Shown here: piece by piece, positions 60,074-64,000 of the stretch
How the letters are laid out: each line of letters starts with the position of its first letter
Numbering within the stretch: position 1 is the stretch's first letter
Assembly (NCBI RefSeq): GCF_003063545.1
Contig: NZ_NESD01000002.1
Span: 372,001-436,000 of the forward strand
Direction: 5' to 3'
DNA length: 64,000 nucleotides
From: Limnohabitans sp. Jir61
Lineage (GTDB): Bacteria; Pseudomonadota; Gammaproteobacteria; Burkholderiales; Burkholderiaceae_C
Position numbers and translations under genes: made by a program
Notes under the pieces: model-generated
The model's input: the letters and a program-made list of their open reading frames with translations, nothing else
Told to the model about the DNA's origin: nothing
Database searches by the model: none

Positions 60074-62992
60074 ATGCAAACAGCTGAGACCTCTGTGCAC
60101 GCAACAAGCCCCATGGTCAATCCATCCGTGGCGCAAGACCGCGCAGCTAATGAAAATCCCACCATGTTGGCCCATTACCAAATCATTCGCCGTAACGGCG
60201 CTGTGGTTCCCTTCGAACCCGCCAAAATTGCGGTCGCCATGATGAAAGCGTTTTTGGCCGTGCACGGCACCCAAGGTGCGGCATCTGCCAGCGTTCGTGA
60301 AATGGTCGAGGCGCTCACCCAAGCCGTGGTGCGTGCGCTGATGCGCTCACGCCCAGGCGGTGGCACCTTCCACATTGAAGACGTGCAAGACCAAGTGGAA
60401 TTGGGCTTGATGCGTGGCGGCCACCACGAAATCGCACGTGCTTACGTGCTCTACCGCGAAAGCCGCAACCAAGAGCGTGCCCACATCAAAGAAGAACAAG
60501 CGCCTGCAGCTCCTATGTTGCACGTGATTGACAACGGCCAACGTGTGGCCTTGGACATGAATAACCTCAAGCGTTTGATCAACGATTCATGCGCTGGCTT
60601 AGGCGTTGACGTCAAACCAGATCCCATCATGGCCGAGACCATGCGCAACCTGTACGACGGTGTGCCGATGGACGAGGTGTACAAAGCCGCCATCTTGGCT
60701 ACACGTACGCTGATCGAAAAAGACCCAGACTACACCTACGCTACCGCGCGTTTGTTGATGCACACGATCGCCAAAGAAGTGTTGGGCAAAGAAGTGCTGC
60801 ACGCCGACATGGGCCAGCACTACGCCGAGTACTTCCCACAGTTCATCCAAAAAGGTGTGGACAACGACTTGCTCGACCCAGCCATGTTGCAGTTCGACCT
60901 GCCACGTTTGGGCGCAGCTCTCAAAGCCAGCCGTGATTTGCAATTTGATTACCTCGGCCTGCAAACCCTGTATGACCGCTACTTCTTGCACGTGCGCAAG
61001 ACCCGCATTGAATTGCCACAAGCTTTCTTTATGCGCGTCGCCATGGGCCTGTCGCTCAACGAAGTGGACCGCGAAGCCCGTGCCATTGAGTTCTATGAAG
61101 TGCTGTCGTCGTTCGACTTCATGTCGAGCACGCCGACCCTGTTCAACAGCGGCACCTTGCGTTCACAACTCTCTAGCTGCTACTTGTCCACCGTGCCTGA
61201 CCACTTGGACGGCATCTATGAGTTGATCAAAGAAAACGCATTGCTGTCTAAATTTGCTGGCGGCTTAGGCAACGACTGGACCCGTGTGCGCGCTTTGGGT
61301 AGCCACATCAAAGGCACCAATGGCGAATCGCAAGGCGTGGTGCCATTCTTGAAAGTCGTCAACGACACCGCTGTGGCTGTGAACCAAGGCGGCAAGCGCA
61401 AAGGCGCTGTGTGTACATACCTCGAAACTTGGCACTTGGACATCGAAGAATTCCTCGAGTTGCGCAAGAACACCGGTGACGACCGCCGTCGTACCCACGA
61501 CATGAACACGGCCAACTGGATTCCAGACTTGTTCATGCGTCGCGTGATGGAAAAAGGTGAGTGGACTTTGTTCTCTCCTTCTGATGTGCCTGATTTGCAC
61601 GATTTGTTCGGCACCGCCTTCGAAACCGCTTACGTGGCTTACGAAGCCAAAGCCAAGCGCGGCGAAATCAAGCCTTGCAAGACCGTGCAAGCGACCGACA
61701 TGTGGCGCAAGATGCTCACCATGTTGTTTGAAACTGGCCACCCATGGATCACGTTCAAAGACCCATGCAACGTGCGCTCACCTCAACAACACGTGGGCGT
61801 CGTGCATTCGTCCAACCTGTGCACAGAGATCACACTCAACACCAGCGACACTGAAACTGCGGTGTGTAACTTGGGCTCCGTCAACCTGTCTCAACACTTG
61901 AAAGACGGTCCTAACGGCAAAGAACTCGACCACGACAAACTCAAGCGCACCATCAAAGTGGCTATGCGCATGCTCGACAACGTGATCGACATCAACTACT
62001 ACGCCGTCAAGAAAGCACGCGACTCCAACTTGCGTCACCGTCCGGTGGGCATGGGCATCATGGCCTTCCAAGACAGCTTGTACGAAATGCGCGTGCCTTA
62101 CGCCTCACAAGCCGCAGTTGAGTTTGCTGACCGCTCGATGGAAGCCGTTTGCTACTACGCTTACTGGGCATCATCTGAGTTGGCCAAAGAACGCGGCCAA
62201 TACGCCAGCTACAAAGGCTCGTTGTGGGACCAAGGTATCTTGCCGATCGACTCACTCGACATGTTGTCTCAAGCACGTGGCGGCTACCTCGAAGTCGACC
62301 GCAGCAAGACCATGGACTGGGACGCACTGCGCGCCAAGATCGCCAAAGACGGTATGCGCAACTCCAACTGCGTGGCCATCGCTCCTACAGCGACCATCTC
62401 CAACATCATTGGTGTGGACGCGTCGATCGAACCTTGCTTTGGTAACTTGTCCGTCAAGTCCAACTTGTCTGGTGAGTTCACCATCATCAACCACTACTTG
62501 GTGCACGACTTGAAGCGCCTTGGCTTGTGGGACGACGTGATGGTCATGGACCTGAAACACTTCGATGGCTCTTTGCGCCCCATCGACCGCGTGCCACAAG
62601 AAATCAAAGCCTTGTACGCCACCGCATTTGAAGTCGAACCCACATGGTTGGTCGAAGCTGCATCACGTCGTCAGAAGTGGATTGACCAAGCGCAGTCACT
62701 CAACATCTACATGGCTGGTGCATCAGGCAAGAAGCTGGACGAGACTTACAAGCTCGCTTGGTTGCGCGGCTTGAAGACCACGTACTACCTCCGTACCTCA
62801 AGCGCACAACAAGTCGAGAAATCAACTGTGCAAGCTGGCTCACACAACGCTGTGTCTTCAGGCCCAGCAGCAGGTGGTATGAGCGCACTCGAAGCAGCTG
62901 CCGCTGCTGCGCAAGCGCAGATGAATGCCATCCCCGCCACCGACATCAAATTCTGCGGTGTGGATGACCCCACCTGCGAATCGTGTCAGTGA
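60074..62992 (+). CDS. nrdA: Ribonucleotide reductase class Ia, large subunit
   Basis: 972 residues. N-terminal ATP-cone (IIRRNGAVVPFEPAKIAVAM, about 36-55 onward) for allosteric dATP control; catalytic barrel with SSCYLSTV, the NLCTE active-site motif (Asn-x-Cys-x-Glu) and the C-terminal CESC pair that is reduced by thioredoxin/glutaredoxin. Makes dNDPs. The tail before the Cys pair is Ala-rich. Controlled by the NrdR boxes upstream and followed by nrdB. Confidence 0.97.
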   Translation: MQTAETSVHATSPMVNPSVAQDRAANENPTMLAHYQIIRRNGAVVPFEPAKIAVAMMKAFLAVHGTQGAASASVREMVEALTQAVVRALMRSRPGGGTFHIEDVQDQVELGLMRGGHHEIARAYVLYRESRNQERAHIKEEQAPAAPMLHVIDNGQRVALDMNNLKRLINDSCAGLGVDVKPDPIMAETMRNLYDGVPMDEVYKAAILATRTLIEKDPDYTYATARLLMHTIAKEVLGKEVLHADMGQHYAEYFPQFIQKGVDNDLLDPAMLQFDLPRLGAALKASRDLQFDYLGLQTLYDRYFLHVRKTRIELPQAFFMRVAMGLSLNEVDREARAIEFYEVLSSFDFMSSTPTLFNSGTLRSQLSSCYLSTVPDHLDGIYELIKENALLSKFAGGLGNDWTRVRALGSHIKGTNGESQGVVPFLKVVNDTAVAVNQGGKRKGAVCTYLETWHLDIEEFLELRKNTGDDRRRTHDMNTANWIPDLFMRRVMEKGEWTLFSPSDVPDLHDLFGTAFETAYVAYEAKAKRGEIKPCKTVQATDMWRKMLTMLFETGHPWITFKDPCNVRSPQQHVGVVHSSNLCTEITLNTSDTETAVCNLGSVNLSQHLKDGPNGKELDHDKLKRTIKVAMRMLDNVIDINYYAVKKARDSNLRHRPVGMGIMAFQDSLYEMRVPYASQAAVEFADRSMEAVCYYAYWASSELAKERGQYASYKGSLWDQGILPIDSLDMLSQARGGYLEVDRSKTMDWDALRAKIAKDGMRNSNCVAIAPTATISNIIGVDASIEPCFGNLSVKSNLSGEFTIINHYLVHDLKRLGLWDDVMVMDLKHFDGSLRPIDRVPQEIKALYATAFEVEPTWLVEAASRRQKWIDQAQSLNIYMAGASGKKLDETYKLAWLRGLKTTYYLRTSSAQQVEKSTVQAGSHNAVSSGPAAGGMSALEAAAAAAQAQMNAIPATDIKFCGVDDPTCESCQ

Positions 62993-63005
62993 TACAACAC
63001 AAACT

Positions 63006-63047
63006 TGCAACGAAGTTCACGAATGCTTTGCGTTTGTCTTCGTTGCA
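63006..63047 (+). other. Long stem between nrdA and nrdB
   Basis: TGCAACGAAG (63006-63015) pairs perfectly with CTTCGTTGCA (63038-63047), loop of 22. No T-tract follows, so it is more likely an mRNA processing or stability element than a terminator. Confidence 0.55.
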
Positions 63048-63076
63048 TTCATAATTCATACATTGGATAAATACAT

Positions 63077-64000
63077 ATGCTGACCTGGGACGAAGAAGTC
63101 AAGCCCTCATCGCCATCACCTCTTGCAAGCGGACTACCTAACCGCTCGATGGAACTCCCACCTGTTTCTGCGACACCTGCCATGCAGCCTGTTGCTGCTA
63201 CTCGCACTTTGAATGACGGCGCAACCGTGCCGCTTTCAACTGCAGCACCTACACCATCTGCCACGCCAGCGCCTACTTCGTCTGCCGCCAGCGCGCGCCG
63301 TGTGACGGCTGCTGACAAGCGCATCATCAACGGCCAAACCGACGTCAACCAGTTGGTGCCGTTCAAATACAAATGGGCTTGGGAAAAATACCTCGCCACT
63401 TGCGCCAACCACTGGATGCCGCAAGAAGTGAACATGACACGCGACATCGCCTTGTGGAAAGACCCCAACGGTCTGACCGACGACGAGCGCCGTTTGATCA
63501 TGCGTAACCTCGGCTTCTTCGTAACGGCCGACTCATTGGCTGCCAACAACATCGTGTTGGGCACTTACCGCCACATCACAGCACCCGAGTGCCGCCAGTT
63601 CTTGCTGCGCCAAGCGTTTGAAGAAGCGATCCACACACACGCTTACCAATACATCGTCGAGTCTTTGGGCTTGGACGAAGGCGAAATCTTCAACGCATAC
63701 CACGAAGTTAAATCGATTCGCGACAAAGACGAGTTCTTGATTCCGTTCATCGACGCGATCATGGACCCCAACTTCCACACGGGCACTCTGCAAACCGACC
63801 AAACGCTCTTGAAATCGTTGATCGTGTTCGCTTGCTTGATGGAAGGCTTGTTCTTCTACGTGGGCTTCACACAAATTTTGGCTTTGGGCCGTCAAAACAA
63901 AATGACCGGTGCTGCCGAGCAATACCAGTACATCTTGCGTGACGAGTCTATGCACTGCAACTTTGGCATCGACTTGATCAATCAGATCAAACTCGAGAAT
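63077..64000 (+). CDS. nrdB: Ribonucleotide reductase class Ia, small subunit, cut by window end
   Basis: At least 308 residues, continuing past the right edge. A Pro/Ala/Thr-rich N-terminal extension of about 75 residues precedes the ferritin-like core ([46 protein letters not shown] with Glu and His metal ligands, [11 protein letters not shown]). Carries the diiron-tyrosyl cofactor for NrdA. 84 bases after nrdA, with a stem in between. Confidence 0.95.
   Translation, partial: MLTWDEEVKPSSPSPLASGLPNRSMELPPVSATPAMQPVAATRTLNDGATVPLSTAAPTPSATPAPTSSAASARRVTAADKRIINGQTDVNQLVPFKYKWAWEKYLATCANHWMPQEVNMTRDIALWKDPNGLTDDERRLIMRNLGFFVTADSLAANNIVLGTYRHITAPECRQFLLRQAFEEAIHTHAYQYIVESLGLDEGEIFNAYHEVKSIRDKDEFLIPFIDAIMDPNFHTGTLQTDQTLLKSLIVFACLMEGLFFYVGFTQILALGRQNKMTGAAEQYQYILRDESMHCNFGIDLINQIKLEN

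Noticed and set aside
1-64000. tRNA, rRNA, insertion sequences, prophage or attachment sites
   Set aside because: None recognised by eye on either strand; no transposase, integrase or flanking direct repeats.

Overview
The window looks like a chromosomal segment of a motile betaproteobacterium, most likely Burkholderiales and probably Comamonadaceae. This rests on the flagellar gene content, the ffh - ccsA-like - PP0621-like - ampD - nrdA - nrdB order at the right end, and FliA promoters of the TCAA/TAAA-N15-GCCGATT type. Genus assignment is inference. I see no rRNA, tRNA, insertion sequence or CRISPR.

Layout. (1) 1-5977, plus strand: an AT-rich cluster of glycosyltransferases (two clear GT25 enzymes and a GT25-like one, a CgeB/GT1-like protein, two GT32/DXD enzymes, one fused to a frameshifted FkbM methyltransferase) and a SAM methyltransferase. 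(2) 6105-13400, minus strand: one giant gene for a 2431-residue protein made almost wholly of about 300 octapeptide repeats (L-[ST]-T-x-Q-[VIL]-x-[AS]). It lies directly behind flagellin and has its own FliA (sigma-28) promoter. (3) 13586-33215, minus strand: fliC, flaG, fliD, then flgL-K-J-I-H-G-F-E-D-C-B, and a LysM/lytic transglycosylase gene. FlgE (1280 aa) and FlgK (1214 aa) are two to three times normal size and share a homologous insert. (4) 33319-39587: flgA, flgMN, a minus-strand operon flgP - flgT - LysM-like - fliK-like - flhB C-terminus-like, and a sigma-54 activator without receiver domain. (5) 39659-52139: motAB, fliS, flhA-flhF-flhG-fliA-unknown, and fliK-L-M-N. (6) 52170-54951: bactofilin and TetR-like genes, a small HTH membrane protein, and a coiled-coil carbonic anhydrase. 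(7) 55204-64000: miaB, ffh, ccsA-like, PP0621-like, ampD, and nrdA-nrdB with two NrdR boxes over the promoter.

How it fits together. A two-tier control can be read from the DNA. Early operons (flgB..., flgA, flhA..., perhaps fliK...) carry sigma-54 -24/-12 elements and probably answer to the activator at 38490. Late genes (giant repeat gene, fliC, flaG, fliD, fliS, flgM, flgP operon) each carry a FliA promoter with exactly 15 bases between the two elements. FlhF/FlhG suggest a polar flagellum and FlgP/FlgT a Vibrio-like H-ring. The most novel element is the giant octapeptide protein: it is transcribed like a late flagellar product, is Ser/Thr-rich, and sits between flagellin and a glycosyltransferase cluster, so it may be a glycosylated, flagellum-associated or flagellum-exported surface protein. 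That function is inference.
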